A stretch of 64,000 nt of DNA from Platerodrilus igneus (GCA_036346225.1 JARFIW010001480.1:14689501-14753500); one strand, 5' to 3'; shown: positions 12,311 to 23,399, counted from the first letter of the stretch. Numbers and translations are program-made. Notes: generated by a model not told the origin, from the sequence alone.

Positions 12311-12915
12311 CCGTCGGTAAAACCGTATCCGTTATTTGGTTATTCATTTACATAGTAAATCTTCCAACAACACCCGGTATATTAAACCTTCGTATAATAA
12401 GCCCGCTTTCTAATAATTTTCAATTCAAATTTAGTTGCCTTAAAACGAAACGTTTATCCTATAAATTAAATAGTTTATACCCTATTTTAGGTATCCGTGA
12501 ACTCGTTATACATTGCGATAGCGTGTAATTACTTTTTCTATTGTTCCAATCTAAAACTCTTGGAAATAACGTATTGAAATATCCAATAAACCGTGTTTTC
12601 AAGTTTGCTAATCACGTTTGATAACACCAATATTACTTAAAGCTCTAGTTATTTAGTTAAACAAATGAATATTCACGTTCTTTTCCTTATACACGACAAA
12701 AACATTCGTTATATTTTTGTTGTTTCCGTTTTCTTCGTGAGAATTTCGCGCACGCAATACAGCGTGCTTCTTACAGTGGCCCTAAAGCCACGATGGATTG
12801 CCGCCCCTTGTTGTGACGGGAGGACGCGCATGGCGTGATCCGAGAACATCTGTTTCGCGCTGTCCTTGGAGACGGTGTAACTAGTCTACACCTTGGATAT
12901 GCTGGTGAGTGTTTC
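12296..12915 (+). repeat. Dispersed repeat R, copy 1
   Basis: It starts with TTGTTACGTTC, the same end as R copy 3 at 28096. It then shares CAAATTTAGTTGCCTTAAAACG, TAAATTAAATAGTTTATA and GGTATCCGTGAACTCGTTA with copies 2 and 3. Its 3' part (12730-12910) is a GC-richer block ending in TGCTG|GTGAGTG, which looks like a splice donor; copies 2 and 3 also end their GC-richer blocks near GGTATG. No right terminus was found, so the copy may be truncated. Confidence 0.6.
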
Positions 12916-15000
12916 CTTCCTTGTTTACGTTGAAACCCTATCTATTTGGACTTTACATTTTAAGCTCAGGCATTCACAAAATTAATCCGCATATCCGAAA
13001 ATTATGAAACTATTTTTCTATTTATTGCCCCGCTATGAATGCAGTACTATTTGTTTTAAATAACTGAAAAAATTTTTTATGCTATTTATTAATGTGTAAA
13101 TGGTTTAAAATGATTACCTTCAGGGGAGATGGTGTTTGTCAATAATATTGTATTCATTATGACAATTTTATGTACTGAATTTGGTATTTACACTGATACT
13201 GTAGGGCTGTGGTTTTTAGAGCTGTAATTGGGTAATTTTTCTTTGTGTAACAGCTCGCCATTTTAAGAAGTAATTTTTTTGTTCTTGATACATGTGTATT
13301 GTGGTTATTGATTTTGTTTCTTGTTTTTTTTTGGTATACTACGCTGCTATTGTCTAACCAGAATGTTATTTAGAATAATTATAGTTAGTACTAAATCCTG
13401 TTAATGTATTATGTGGAGAGCTACGTCTGATGCGGCTTAAAAATTGCGGTTCCTGATCTAGGATTTTGCTTTACTTGAATAAAAGATCCCTCCTTGATGA
13501 GGTATTCCTAGTGTAACTCAGCCTAAGTTAAAAAAAATTTTAACAACGATTGTCAAACGTGATTAATTTGTAAAATACTATAGAAGAGATGATTGAAAAA
13601 TAACTCTGTGGCACGTTTTAAATAAATCATAATTAAAACCCTTCACCACAAGAAATATTTAAAAACTAAATACATATTTCGACTCTGTGGTCTCATCGAC
13701 AGAAAAATTCAATAAATAAGTAAAAAAATTTGTTCCAGAACACTTCAGATATTCTCCGTATCACATAGGCTGAAGCCTTTCCAACACACAATTTACCAAT
13801 GTTGCTTTAACACTTTAGAGAATATTTTCCTTACCATGGAGACTAGTACTCTCTATAACAATAAGTGAATTCTGACCTTAAGTCGGGAAACTGCTCTATT
13901 TTTTACTAAAATTGGATTGTTCAAGCGAAACTAATGTGTTACTTACTTTCTCATTGATGTTAATTGAATAAGCAAAGTAGACATGATGAGGCTATTGGTT
14001 CCTTATCAGTATTTACGACGGCTCCTTTGTGTTTAACTCATTTCTATCGATTCATACGCGTCTAAGGAGGAATGCATTGGTATAGTTTTTAACGGATTAA
14101 CATCTTTTATTTCAACTGGATGGCCTGTTTCTGGAATATGCTTGGAAACTTGAGATCTTTCGTATTTTCCATATTTGAATTAAGCAAAGTGTTCCTTAAA
14201 TCTCGTTGTCACATTCCTCTTAGTCTGACGTATACAGAGTATCTCATATACAAAGGTATAACATATTATACCAGAAACGGTAAGAGATATAGAATCAGTT
14301 AGATGGGAAAAAGTTGCCTGTTTTGGAGGTTTTAAAAAATTGACGTTCTCAGGTTGTATAGGGAAAAGCAAATATGCCATTTCTCGTTTGTGAAGTCTAT
14401 TAATTCTATTTCAAAAAATTTCAAAAAATTGAAAAAAGAAGTTTCCTGATAAAATTTTGAATAGCATGGTATCATCACATCTTCACTGCAGGGTTTCGTT
14501 GTTTTTGACAATTTCTAATATAAAATGCCATCCCGTATAAAAGACACTGTATATTTTTGAAAGCATTCTGATTCCGAATACACCATCTCATAAATGCCCG
14601 ACTTTAGCAACCTTTCCACTTTGTCTTTGGGATTGTCAAGCAAATCTTTAATTTGTTTGTATTACTAAAAGCAATTTTGAAACGGAATGGTTTAAATATT
14701 TTATTAAGACTCCTAGTCGTACAATGAAAAATAAGGTCAACGTATTTGACATTATCATTAATGGTAGTTGGTGGTAAAGTCGTTGATTTACGGATGTTGT
14801 TTCTATTTTTAAATTTTCTAATAATATTGATAATAGTAGTATAGAAACCATTGAAATTCGCTATTTGCTTAATAAGTGCAAGTTCAACGAATAATTTGTT
14901 TTTAAACATAATTAGAAATAAAAATTAAACTCTCTTATTTTAAAATTTAAAAAATAATATTACAAACTGTATGTAGTTTCATTTAATACAGTGTAAAATT
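12916..15000. other. Unassigned DNA, probably kinase-gene intron
   Basis: No gene is recognised. The DNA lies downstream (in kinase-gene orientation) of the exon at 15007-15207. I looked for the next expected kinase exon, which should begin by encoding a VDWWSLG-like motif on the minus strand, and did not find it. Confidence 0.4.
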
Positions 15001-15006
15001 ACTTAC

Positions 15007-15207
15007 AATATCATGTCCTAGTGTGCCACCTCGTACTACTTCTGGTGCCATATATTCTATTGTTCCACAAAACGAATAAGCTCTCGGGTCGCTATCACTT
15101 TGGTCCCTGGGTAATTCTTTACTAAGTCCGAAGTCTGTCAATACTATATGTCCTGCTGAGTCGATTAGGATATTTTCTAACTTAATGTCTCGATAAATAA
15201 TTCCCAA
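15007..15207 (-). CDS. Internal exon of an MSK/JIL-1-type (RPS6KA5-like) serine/threonine kinase, N-terminal kinase domain
   Basis: A 201-base, phase-0 exon encodes 67 residues starting [16 protein letters not shown]. On the minus strand it is preceded by a pyrimidine-rich tract ending TTTCAG and followed by GTAAGT. It covers the catalytic loop (YRDIKLEN, with catalytic Asp and Asn), the DFG of the magnesium site (LTDFGLSK), the activation loop ([15 protein letters not shown], with the AGC-kinase T-loop Ser) and GHDI before the expected VDWW. The sequence fits the N-terminal AGC-type domain of MSK1/2 and Drosophila JIL-1, nuclear kinases that phosphorylate histone H3 and CREB (family knowledge). 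An S6K/RSK relative is the main alternative. No frameshift or stop is present, so it looks like a live host exon. Flanking exons were not found in the window, implying long introns. Confidence 0.9.
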
Positions 15208-16590
15208 CTGAAACAAAAAAAATAATTTTAAATATAAGTTAGAAGTTTTGATTTTAGTTTATTGCATCAGTAGTTACATAGTCAACCAGCGTAGAATAAG
15301 AATACCGAAATATTTATGAACAAGTCAAAACATGAAAAACGTCGTATTCAGTCTAGTTATAGTCTGAAAGTGTAGATACAAAAAAGTTAAATCATCGCAG
15401 GTGATTACTACTTTTGAGTGTTCTAAAGTATTACGTGTTAAGTGAATTAACCAGTAACATCCCTTATTCAATTATTAATTAATCGGTTTCCATTTCTTAT
15501 ATATAATAAATCCATTATTTTTGTATATAAGTACAGTAATTTCCATTGTTTCTTGTTTATTTTATACATTATTAGTTACCTTGTAGAATTAGGATGATTT
15601 TACTATGTATGAATACGTTAAGATACCCTCGAGAATTCTCATTGCTTTCGAAGAATGTACTGTAAACACGTATTATTAAAGTGTCAAAGTTCTCTATTCC
15701 AATTGGTTGTAGGTTGTAGGACATCAGCCAATTTGAATAAGCTAATCCGGCTGAGTGACGACTAAGTGTTGAAACGATTGAGGTAATTTACATGAACTTA
15801 CATTGATCACTTCAGTACCGAAGTTCAAAGAAGTAACTGCGTTTTCTGGATGTGTTGCCGCGAGTGTCGATGTAGTGCCCACAGTTTATCCTTTCCTTAG
15901 AGTACAACAGTTACTATCGGCAAGCACCACATCGAAAATATGCTAAAAACCTTACCACGAGAACATGAGAAATCGATTTCCCTGGAGGACGACATAATCG
16001 TAAGTGATAATCTGTTATAACGCGCATATAGAAATTTGCATGATTGAACTATAAAATTTACTAAGTGAGAATTTGGAGTTTGTATCAAGAACTGGTAAAG
16101 CAAAACTAATGAAATACGTTCTCGTTTAGTCAAAACGAAAATCAATATTGAAAAAATCACGAATGATATGTCATAATAAAAATATGAATTAAACGTTGAT
16201 AGATTTCCACATACACCGTATTCGCTAAGACTAACACCGTTAGACTAACGGCTGAAGTTATACAAGAACAAATATATATTTATTATGTTTGACGTTATAA
16301 AAGATGACAATGTTGTAGTTACTAGAAATGTTTGCTTAATTTTAAGATATTTATGAAAAAACTGGCAAATAATACCAAAGAGGGAAAAGAATTGGCTTAT
16401 TATTTACATCAAAAAAATCTTAAACTCCAGAAAAAATCTCTTTTGATCAAAAGCGCTGAGGTTATAAGCATTAACACGTTTATAAAATATGAGAAAGCCT
16501 TCCTATTAGAACAATACTAAGGCGGTATATTTCATAATCAAAACCATTACATGCTTCACCAGATTATTATTAACAAATAAAGAATCGCTT
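15208..16590. other. Unassigned DNA upstream of the kinase exon, probably intron
   Basis: No exon or repeat is recognised. The minus-strand frame at 15897-16160 has no kinase-like motif and I do not count it. Confidence 0.4.
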
Positions 16591-16594
16591 CTTC

Positions 16595-16720
16595 CAAATG
16601 GGAAGTAAATCGGAGAGGCCTCGTGCATTCCTGTTATTATGTATGTTAAAGATCTCTCTACATTGCCTGAAAGAGCAAGGATTTCATATAATTCTAACTT
16701 TTGAAATGTAGTACGGTAGT
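16595..16720 (+). mobile_element. SINE fragment (same family as 4333-4612)
   Basis: Blocks resembling the SINE body appear in order: AAATGGGAAGTAAATCGGAGAGGCCTCGTG (GATGAGAAGTAAAGTGGAGGTCTCGTG in the full copy), AGAGCAAGGATTTC and AATGTAGTACGGTAG. The tRNA-like head is missing. It abuts the mariner relic on its right. Confidence 0.5.
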
Positions 16721-16739
16721 TTGCCTTTTACATTCCGGG

Positions 16740-17300
16740 ATTTGGAACCGAAAACAATTATTTATTAACAAAAATGACTTTATTACTCTTCAAAATATTC
16801 TTCATGAAGATCAATACACTTCAGCATACGATTGAAGAACTTTTTCCACTCCGATTAAGACACCCAAAAATGTACATTTTCAACGCTTTAACCGCTTCTT
16901 TAGGTGTCAACAAATGTTGTCCTCACAATTTATTCTTGATATCGCGGGAATAAAAGAAGTCGTTTAGAGTCAAATCAGGACTATACCATGGATGATCAAC
17001 CAAATCGACGTTTTGAGTGCTCAAAAAGTTACATGTCAAGCTGACTTGTGAGAGCTCACATTGTCCAGGTGGAAAATAATCCATCTTAAACGGTTAGTTT
17101 TCATATTTCTTCAAAGACTACTCGCAAACAAATGGCTGTGCACCATTCAAAATTGGCCGTTCTACGTTAAAGAGACGGTGGCGACAAGCCCAAGCATCCA
17201 TTTGCTTCGAAGTGCTTCGTCCACACAGCAGCAGATCTTGATTATCTGAGGTCCCGGGCACAACCTGATCTAGAGACTCCCTATTAATCCCACTGGGAAT
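16740..17300 (-). pseudogene. mariner transposase C-terminal relic
   Basis: On the minus strand, near 17035-16870, frames read NFLSTQNVDLVDHPWYSPDLT, then LNDFFYSRDIKNKL and GQHLLTPKEAVKALK. These correspond to the mariner stretch LSTQNVELMxHPPYSPDLAPNDFF...IKxKLRGQRFSTPEEAV, which holds the third catalytic Asp. Upstream fragments are scrambled by indels and the N-terminal half is not readable. It belongs to the same broad mariner lineage as the relics at 19710-20245 and 52660-53830, and differs from the intact mariner at 21472-22765. Confidence 0.75.
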
Positions 17301-17542
17301 GAAATGATTCACTAAAATGACCAATTCAGAAAATCATAATGCTTTTTACTTTTTAAATCAACATAAACATACGACACAAAAAAAGATACAAAAATAAAAG
17401 AATATCCTCAGGTACCAAAAAAAAATCAGATTTCCATTTAAAAGCAAAACTCGCTTTCTCGGGTAAAACAAATCACAGTAAAATTCTGCATAGTATTGTT
17501 ACTACTTTAGTATTACTATTTAATGAAGATGAACCGTATTTC

Positions 17543-17571
17543 ACTTTAAACGAGTGGTACTCGTTTAAAGT
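17543..17571. other. Perfect 13-base inverted repeat with 3-base loop
   Basis: ACTTTAAACGAGT at 17543-17555 is followed by GGT and its exact reverse complement at 17559-17571. It is not followed by a T run and has no gene next to it. It lies just beyond the hAT relic and may be a subterminal hairpin of that or another element. Confidence 0.6.
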
Positions 17572-17669
17572 AGAGCATTCTTGTCTTCATTCTTACATAC
17601 TTATCAATAATAAATTCATATCTAAAAATTTAACATCATTTTCTATAAACATGATAACAAATTACTTAA

Positions 17670-18055
17670 ACGAAGTTGATTTAATAAATTATGTAAATAA
17701 TTCTGAATAATTCTGAACAAAGTCAAAGTAATACAATGTCCCCAAATATGATTCCGAAGCAGAATTCGCAATTAAATTTAAGATATGATTGACACATGAT
17801 GTATAGGTGGTTTTTCCAACATATTTTTTCGATCTTGTGTGCAATCCGTTGTGTTGACCAGTCCATGTTACCCGCATTATCAAAGATTTGTCCTCTACTG
17901 TTTCTTATATGAAAACCTAGATTTTGCAATGATTTTAACACAGCTGTTACGTTTATTTTCGACGATAGATTCAAATAAGTCCTTTTTTGTGGTAATTAGT
18001 TTTTCATTCACCGGGCTTCTGTTTCCATTCAAAACCTCATCTTGTATTTTTACCT
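17670..18055 (-). pseudogene. hAT-type transposase relic (DUF4371/ZMYM-like lineage)
   Basis: The minus strand reads VLKSLQNLGFHIRNSRGQIFDNAGNM, matching the hAT signature around GQGYDNAANMxG, which holds the second catalytic Asp. A shifted frame continues into KYVGKTTYTSCVNHILNLI (normally FVHCxAHxLNL). Only this central segment survives and it contains at least one frameshift. Repeat R copy 2 begins immediately to the right, so R may have truncated it. Confidence 0.75.
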
Positions 18056-18640
18056 CGTTACAATAGTACGCGCAATCATAACAATTCTTTCAAATCTATT
18101 CATTCAAAAACCATAATTTATTCGATAAATTAAATAGTCAATACCTAGTTTTAGGTATCCGTTAATTTGTTAAACATTCCGATAACGTATAATTGCTTTC
18201 TCTTGTGTTTCCCATTTCTTGTCGAAATAATAGATCCTACTATTATTTGATAGCGTGTTTTCAGTTTGCTAATCGCGCTTTGATAACGCGAGGATTGTGG
18301 TTCGAACTCTGTTATTTGAACCAATTTTTAAATTTAATACTGCAGCTTGTGTGTTTAAATATTTTCAACAGCGATGCACGTTTGTTTGTTCGACAAGTAG
18401 GAGGTATCTTGCGTGTACCGCTCTTAGCTGGAGGCCAAATTGGTCACTTTCTTTATGTAGGCCCAACTGTTCGTTGACGTAGACCAACTGCTTTTGTCTG
18501 TGAACCGCTGCTGCAGTTACGGTGACAGGGCGAATGGATCCTGACAACCGTGGCGTTGCTGTGCTGACTCACCCCCGACGGATTGCAAGATAAGCATCCC
18601 GGCGCATAGAGGTATGTGACTCGTTTTCTTTTATGCACAT
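18056..18640 (+). repeat. Dispersed repeat R, copy 2
   Basis: It aligns with R copy 3 (38063-38630) over its length. Shared blocks include GGTATCCGTTAATTTGTTAAAC, GATAACGTATAATTGC, ATGCACGTTTGTTTGTTCGACAA, GCTGGAGGCCAAAT, TAGGCCCAACTGTTCGTTG, CTGCTTTTGTCTGTGAA, GAATGGATCCTGA and CTGACTCACCCCCGA. The GC-richer part ends in AGAG|GTATGTGAC, a plausible splice donor on the plus strand. Neither of its open frames is conserved in copy 3, so this looks like untranslated sequence. Confidence 0.75.
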
Positions 18641-19705
18641 CGAGGATTATTATTTATCAGCGGTTGATGTTGTGAAACCAATTCACCATACATGTTTAAA
18701 AGCTGGTTATGCTAGAGACCTATCTGGTTAATACTTTAATTTAGTATCTATCACTTCAACTTGAGAAAATCTACATTGAATACTTTAATTTAACACACTT
18801 GCTATTGCGAAAATCTAAGCATTACTTTCTTTCCAATAAGTTTTATTACATGTTAGCTGCGAAATGCGTACTTTGTGAATCCATTATGAAATTTGTCCTT
18901 TATAGTATAACTTAAATTTAATATTTTTCTTTGTCCATGTGAATCAAGAAATTTTAATTAATTTTTATTGTTAATAGATAATCGTGGGCTGTGTTTTTTT
19001 TTTTTTGGTATGTAGTTGGATCCCCCCACTCTCCGCATCTGGTAGTTAGCCTGGTATTTACGTTTCTTCCGGCTACGTCTAGGTACGTAGCACACCTTCT
19101 TCTGAAGATACTACATCATACTTTTCGATTTGAAAGAAAAAAAAACCAATTGGTCTCTGTGGACTATATCATGAATCGAGTTTACAATAATCGAGACATA
19201 AAATACTTTTTGTACTTCAGCATTTGAAAACTTCTCGACTTCACTCCTCATCATCACATAGCGTATACGCCAAATGATTAACGTTGTCTCTATCAAGATT
19301 ATTGATTTTTTTGCAAGTGATTAAGCGAAAGACTATCAGATTGTGTGACATGATCTATGCTACTTATGAAATGTCCTCTCAGAATCGAATCCGTGTTTTC
19401 TAGGCGACCATAAAATGCTATTCTCAAACGTTGCAATGATTCATTTTAAAACTTCTCGCTAATATTTGTGTTTACATATGTCAACATATCAAATTGCGAA
19501 ATGCACGATAACGAACGGACCTGGTTGGGTACGAGACGGAAAGTACAGCGACTTGTAGTGCACTGTAATCAATAGCAAGCACGGTTGCTCATTTTGTTTA
19601 ATTTACATGTTTTTTCTAATTGGCATCATCGAATATTATCCAATAATCACTGTGAAAAATAGGTTTTAGAAGATATTAAAAATTGCCTACAATTGTTATT
19701 TTATA
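18641..19705. other. Unassigned DNA
   Basis: No gene or repeat recognised. This could be the right-hand part of R copy 2, but its sequence does not visibly match 38640-39908. Confidence 0.35.
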
Positions 19706-19709
19706 GTTA

Positions 19710-20245
19710 TCATATAAAGAGGTAAATAAAATTTGATTTTCGTTTTTGAGGATGAAACATCCAACGATTCTGAAGCCACAGGCTCGCGCCTCGTGCGCCT
19801 GTGCGATAAACCACCACTGCGTACATAAGCAATTTTAGTTGGATTTGACTCATTTTTAAAGATCCATACAGTAGACTACTGTTTACTTTCGGACTCATAC
19901 GCGTAGATCCAAGATTCGTCACCAGTCAAGATGGCATAGACGTGTTTGGAGAGCCGCGATCGTTATTTACTTCGACCAAAATACACGATCCCATTTTCGA
20001 ACGATTGTCTAATTATGTGAAATACAACGCTAACAAATCTTCGTGCAACAATGAATTCTTGCAAATCCCACTAATACGCAAAGATATCTCGATCTCATAA
20101 TGTCAAATGACGATCTCATAATATCAGATCCCGCACAGCATCAATGTTTTCCTAGTCAACAATCGATTTTGGACGACCTTCACGAGTTCGTCCTTAGCCG
20201 AACTATCGCTACAAATGAAGTTACCTAACACCTATATTTGATATT
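19710..20245 (-). pseudogene. mariner transposase N-terminal and central relic
   Basis: Reading the minus strand from 20240, alternating frames give REGRPKSIVD, ENIDAVRDLIL, DRHLT, YLRISGICKNSLLHEDLL, then TGDESWIYAYESESKQ (first catalytic Asp) and TVWIFKNESNPTKIAYVRS. This is the order in the mariner lineage with GRPKxxVVPENIDAVRELI and GDESWIYxYEPETKQQS. At least two stops and several frame changes are present, and the C-terminal third is absent. A SINE fragment abuts the N-terminal end. Confidence 0.8.
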
Positions 20246-20495
20246 CCAGTGCTCCACACGAAGTTAATACTTAGGCCAGGAGACGGGTTTTTTCAGCTGA
20301 AAATTTTAAATTTTGCCGAACCCTTGCTGTTTCAAGCAAGGTAGGAATCTTTAAAGTGGGTGAACACACACACACACACACACAGGACTTACATTTTACT
20401 CGCCTAACATTTTTAGAGCGGTCAGTGTCGAGATTCAAACTGGGGACCTTGGACTTAGAAGCTAAACCATCGATAAACGCAACCTAATCTAATTT
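20245..20495 (-). mobile_element. SINE relic with (CA)n inside
   Basis: On the plus strand it reads CAGTGCTCCACACGAAGT, GCCGAACCCTTGCTGTTTCAAG and TCGAGATTCAAACTGGGGACC (reverse of the B box). This is the SINE of 4333-4612 in reverse. The region corresponding to the GTGCATGAC/ACACTC block has become a (CA)n run at about 20364-20384. It is more diverged than the copies at 4333 and 41603. Confidence 0.75.
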
Positions 20496-21471
20496 CGGGA
20501 AATAAATCGCTGTATAATAAAGCAAAATTGTCACATTTAATAATATTTAATATGACTGACTTTTGCTGGCAATCAATACATTCTTACAGTCATTCTTATG
20601 GCCAGAGTTGTTTCAGGACAAATTAAAAATCGATGTCGTCTTTTTCACTAATTACCTATCCTTAAGCATCTGACAAGGTCAATAAGCAATATTTGTTTGT
20701 CTTTAGAATATGGAACTGCAAAAAACATTGTTCACAAGACGTATCTAACCAGCACTTTATTTGGATCGTGGTAATTACGCATTCAAAACTATTATTCGTC
20801 AAATAAAATACTTCTTTATATACACGTTATCATTGTTGGTAGGTTTTCAGCCCACTCTAAAACTCCCACAGCCTACATTTTTCATTATTTGTGTGCAATA
20901 GTCTAATCTAAGTCTACCTCTATCTATCTTTTTTTCTTTCTTTGCTCCTAATATATTCCGCACTATTCCCTCGTGCCTTAGAACGTGTTCTATCATCCTA
21001 TTTCACTTACTGTTTACTGTTTTCTACATATTTCTTTCTTTCCCTACCACTTTTAGTATCTCTTTGTTCTTAACTTTATCTGTCAATGATACCTTCATCA
21101 TACGTTTGTAGCACCAAATTTCAAAGACTTCTATCTTATACCTGTCCACTTCTTCCACTGTTTGCGTTTCATAGCTGTGCTCTACACGTATTTTGCTTGT
21201 CTCCATGTTTATTGTCTTCAAACATAGCAGTTGCTTCTTTTTGTTAAATGAAGCACGGCCTTGTGCTAATCTTTGTTTTATATCTTTTACACTTTTCCCT
21301 CTTCCGTTATTTGTTTTTCTTAGTAGTAGAAATTTTTAACCTCTATTAAATTCTGGTTTCCTATTTGTATTCTGATTTTTAACTTATTTTTCCCTCCTTT
21401 AGTTTTTTCTGTTGAATTTCGTACATATCTCTCTGTTAGCACTGCTTCGTTTTCATTAGGAGTTGCTTCTA

Positions 21472-21499
21472 CGAGAGTAAGGTGAAAAGTTCTCGGCCT
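21472..21499 (+). repeat. mariner left terminal inverted repeat
   Basis: 28-base TIR beginning CGAGAGTAAGGTGAAAAGTT, preceded by the TA target dinucleotide. Confidence 0.95.
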
Positions 21500-21651
21500 G
21501 ACACAGAGATAGCGTTCCAATCAGCAAAAATTTGTACTTTCCGCCTGCGTGCACATGTCATTAGTTCGTATGAGAAGTTTCAACTTGCCCTCTCTAGTAG
21601 TTTGTTTACACGAATTTTTTCAAGCAGACGTCTTAAGCGTGTTTCCTTAAG

Positions 21652-22698
21652 ATGGATAAACTTGAATATCGTGCGGTCATAAAATTCTTCGGTTTGGACG
21701 GATTAACCCCTCAGGTAATACATCCGAAGTTGACAAAAGTTTACGGAGACTCTGCCCCTTCACTGTCAAGCGTTAATAAGTGGGCAGCTGAATTTAAACG
21801 TGGTCGCACGTCTCTCAAAGATGACCCAAGTGAAGGACGACCAAAAATCGCAACCACACAGGAAACGATAGAAAAAGTGCATGATATCGTGTTGGACGAC
21901 AGGCGAGTGAAAGTGAAGGAGATAGCTGAGGCTGTAGGAATATCGGACGAAAGGGTGCGAAACATCTTATACAAAGAGTTAGAGATGCGAAAGCTCTGCG
22001 CAAGATGGGTGTCGCATTTACTGAATGCCGATCAAAAGCAAATACGAACACGAATTTCGCAGCAATGTTTGGGCCGGTTCAATAAGGATCCGAGCGATTT
22101 TGTGCGGCGATTTGTCACTATGGATGAGTCATGGGTCCACCATTACACGCCAGAAACGAAACACCAGTCGAAGCAATGGGTGGAAGCCGGTTGTTCAGCG
22201 CCAAAGAAAGCGAAATCGATCGCATCTGCCGGAAAAGTGATGACCAACGCGTTTTGGGATGCGAAAGGAATCCTGTTAGTAGATTACCTTGAAAAAGGCA
22301 GAACCATTACAGGCCAATATTACTCCACCCTTATTGACCAGCAGTATGCCAAAACTCGCGAGGAGGCCTGGCTTGAAGAAGAAAAAATCATCTTTCACCA
22401 AGACAACGCACCTGCACACAAGGGTGCGTTGGCGATGGGAAAATTAACGGATTTGGGGTACGGCTTGCTCGGCCATCCCCCCTATTCCCCTGATCTGGCG
22501 CCCTCAGACTTCTATCTGTTCCCAAACTTGAAGAAATTTGTTTCTGGGAAGCGCTTCACATCCAATGAAGAAGTTGAGAGGGCCGTAGATGAATATTTTC
22601 ACAGCCTTCCAGACTTTCACTTCCAGGAAGGAATACTGATGTTGGAAAAACGCTGGACCAAGTGTGTTGAAGTTAAGGGGGATTATGTCGAAAAATAA
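21652..22698 (+). CDS. mariner transposase, intact, D,D34D
   Basis: The 348-residue protein is full length for mariner (usually about 345-350). Residues 1-110 form the paired helix-turn-helix DNA-binding half (MDKLEYRAVIKFF..., GRTSLKDDPSEGRPK, VKEIAEAVGISDERVRNIL). A linker ARWVSHLL at 117-124 is the counterpart of the WVPHEL motif. The catalytic residues are D158 (TMDESW), D251 (FHQDNAPAH) and D286 (APSDFYLFPNLK), with exactly 34 residues between the last two. YSPDLAP is at 278-284. The start ATG lies 180 bases inside the left TIR and the stop TAA 67 bases before the right end, a normal layout. It should catalyse cut-and-paste transposition into TA (family knowledge). No stop or frameshift is seen. 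The subfamily was not assigned. Confidence 0.96.
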   Translation: MDKLEYRAVIKFFGLDGLTPQVIHPKLTKVYGDSAPSLSSVNKWAAEFKRGRTSLKDDPSEGRPKIATTQETIEKVHDIVLDDRRVKVKEIAEAVGISDERVRNILYKELEMRKLCARWVSHLLNADQKQIRTRISQQCLGRFNKDPSDFVRRFVTMDESWVHHYTPETKHQSKQWVEAGCSAPKKAKSIASAGKVMTNAFWDAKGILLVDYLEKGRTITGQYYSTLIDQQYAKTREEAWLEEEKIIFHQDNAPAHKGALAMGKLTDLGYGLLGHPPYSPDLAPSDFYLFPNLKKFVSGKRFTSNEEVERAVDEYFHSLPDFHFQEGILMLEKRWTKCVEVKGDYVEK

Positions 22699-22737
22699 AA
22701 TCTTTTTTCTTTACTGAAAATTGCAGTCTTTCATTGT

Positions 22738-22765
22738 AGGCCAAGAACTTTTCACCTTACTCTCG
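22738..22765 (-). repeat. mariner right terminal inverted repeat
   Basis: Inverted match of the left TIR with one substitution, followed by TA. Confidence 0.95.
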
Positions 22766-23399
22766 TAACTCTTCCTTGCTAGATACTAATAGCGCTATAT
22801 CATCTACAAATCTTAGCATATCAATCGTTAATCCTTCCGTAATAATTCCAAATGTCTTCCTCTACTTGAGAGTATTTATTTAACAGGTTAAATTTATTAA
22901 ATTAATTTTATTTTGTTATTTGTAGGTATTTTTGCAAGTTGGACAAGTTTTTGAGAAATATTTTTTTCCGTGGGGTCACTGTAATTTTTTTCTGTAGTAT
23001 TTATTGTTCTAATTCTTTTTTGTATCGTATTCCTATGCGTGTGTAGATAAGAATGGACAGGTTCAGTTTTTGAAAATGTCCTTGGCAGTCAAAACATTGT
23101 CCTCATTATTTTTTATGAATGGTTTCGTCTGCGACGAAGAGTATTGTGGCTGCCAAAGAGTCATTTTCAAATATTCAGCATGTTCATTCTCATCCTCAGA
23201 CATCCAGGATTACGATACAAAAAAAATTAAAACAAAAAACTAGACACAAAAGAGATATAGCGTCCCCAAGGGAGAAAATATTATTTATACGACTGATTTC
23301 TTCCTTACAGGCGCTGTAATTATTTTTTGTATACTGGTCTTTCTTCAGATGGTTTTTGTATTGTGTTCCTCAGTGTGTGTAGATGAAAATGTTGGGCTC

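Larger units (their letters stand above)
21472..22765 (+). mobile_element. Complete mariner transposon with TIRs and TA duplication
   Basis: The element is 1,294 bp. The left end CGAGAGTAAGGTGAAAAGTT and the inverted right end share 27 of 28 bases, differing only at one C/T position (TTCTCGG versus TTCTTGG). It is bounded by TA at 21470-21471 and TA at 22766-22767. It contains one uninterrupted transposase gene. Near-identical ends, an intact frame and a clean TA duplication within a LINE relic all point to a recent insertion. Confidence 0.97.
20870..22870 (-). pseudogene. Non-LTR (LINE) pol relic, possibly RTE-like, split by mariner
   Basis: Right of the mariner (22768-22860) the minus strand reads GIITEGLTIDMLRFVDDIALLVSSKEEL, which contains the reverse transcriptase F(A/V)DD catalytic motif. 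Left of it the frame resumes EATPNENEAVLTERY. Further down come EVFEIWCYKRMMKVSLTDKV, NKEILKVVGKERNM, EHVLRHEGIVRNIL and IDRGRLRLDYCTQI, the C-terminal pattern of insect endonuclease-reverse transcriptases (FEMWCYRRMLRISWTDKV...HxLRHEG). Internal stops make it dead. The mariner at 21472-22765 lies in the middle, and taking it out with one TA restores the KEEL-EAT reading frame. The exact LINE clade is uncertain. Confidence 0.85.

Noticed and set aside
12730..12915. First exon and promoter of a plus-strand host gene
   Set aside because: It is GC-richer and ends in a good splice donor, but the position matches equivalent blocks in the other repeat R copies, so it is treated as part of the repeat.
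21741..22240. Open frames on both strands inside the mariner transposase
   Set aside because: They are shadows of the intact transposase at 21652-22698.
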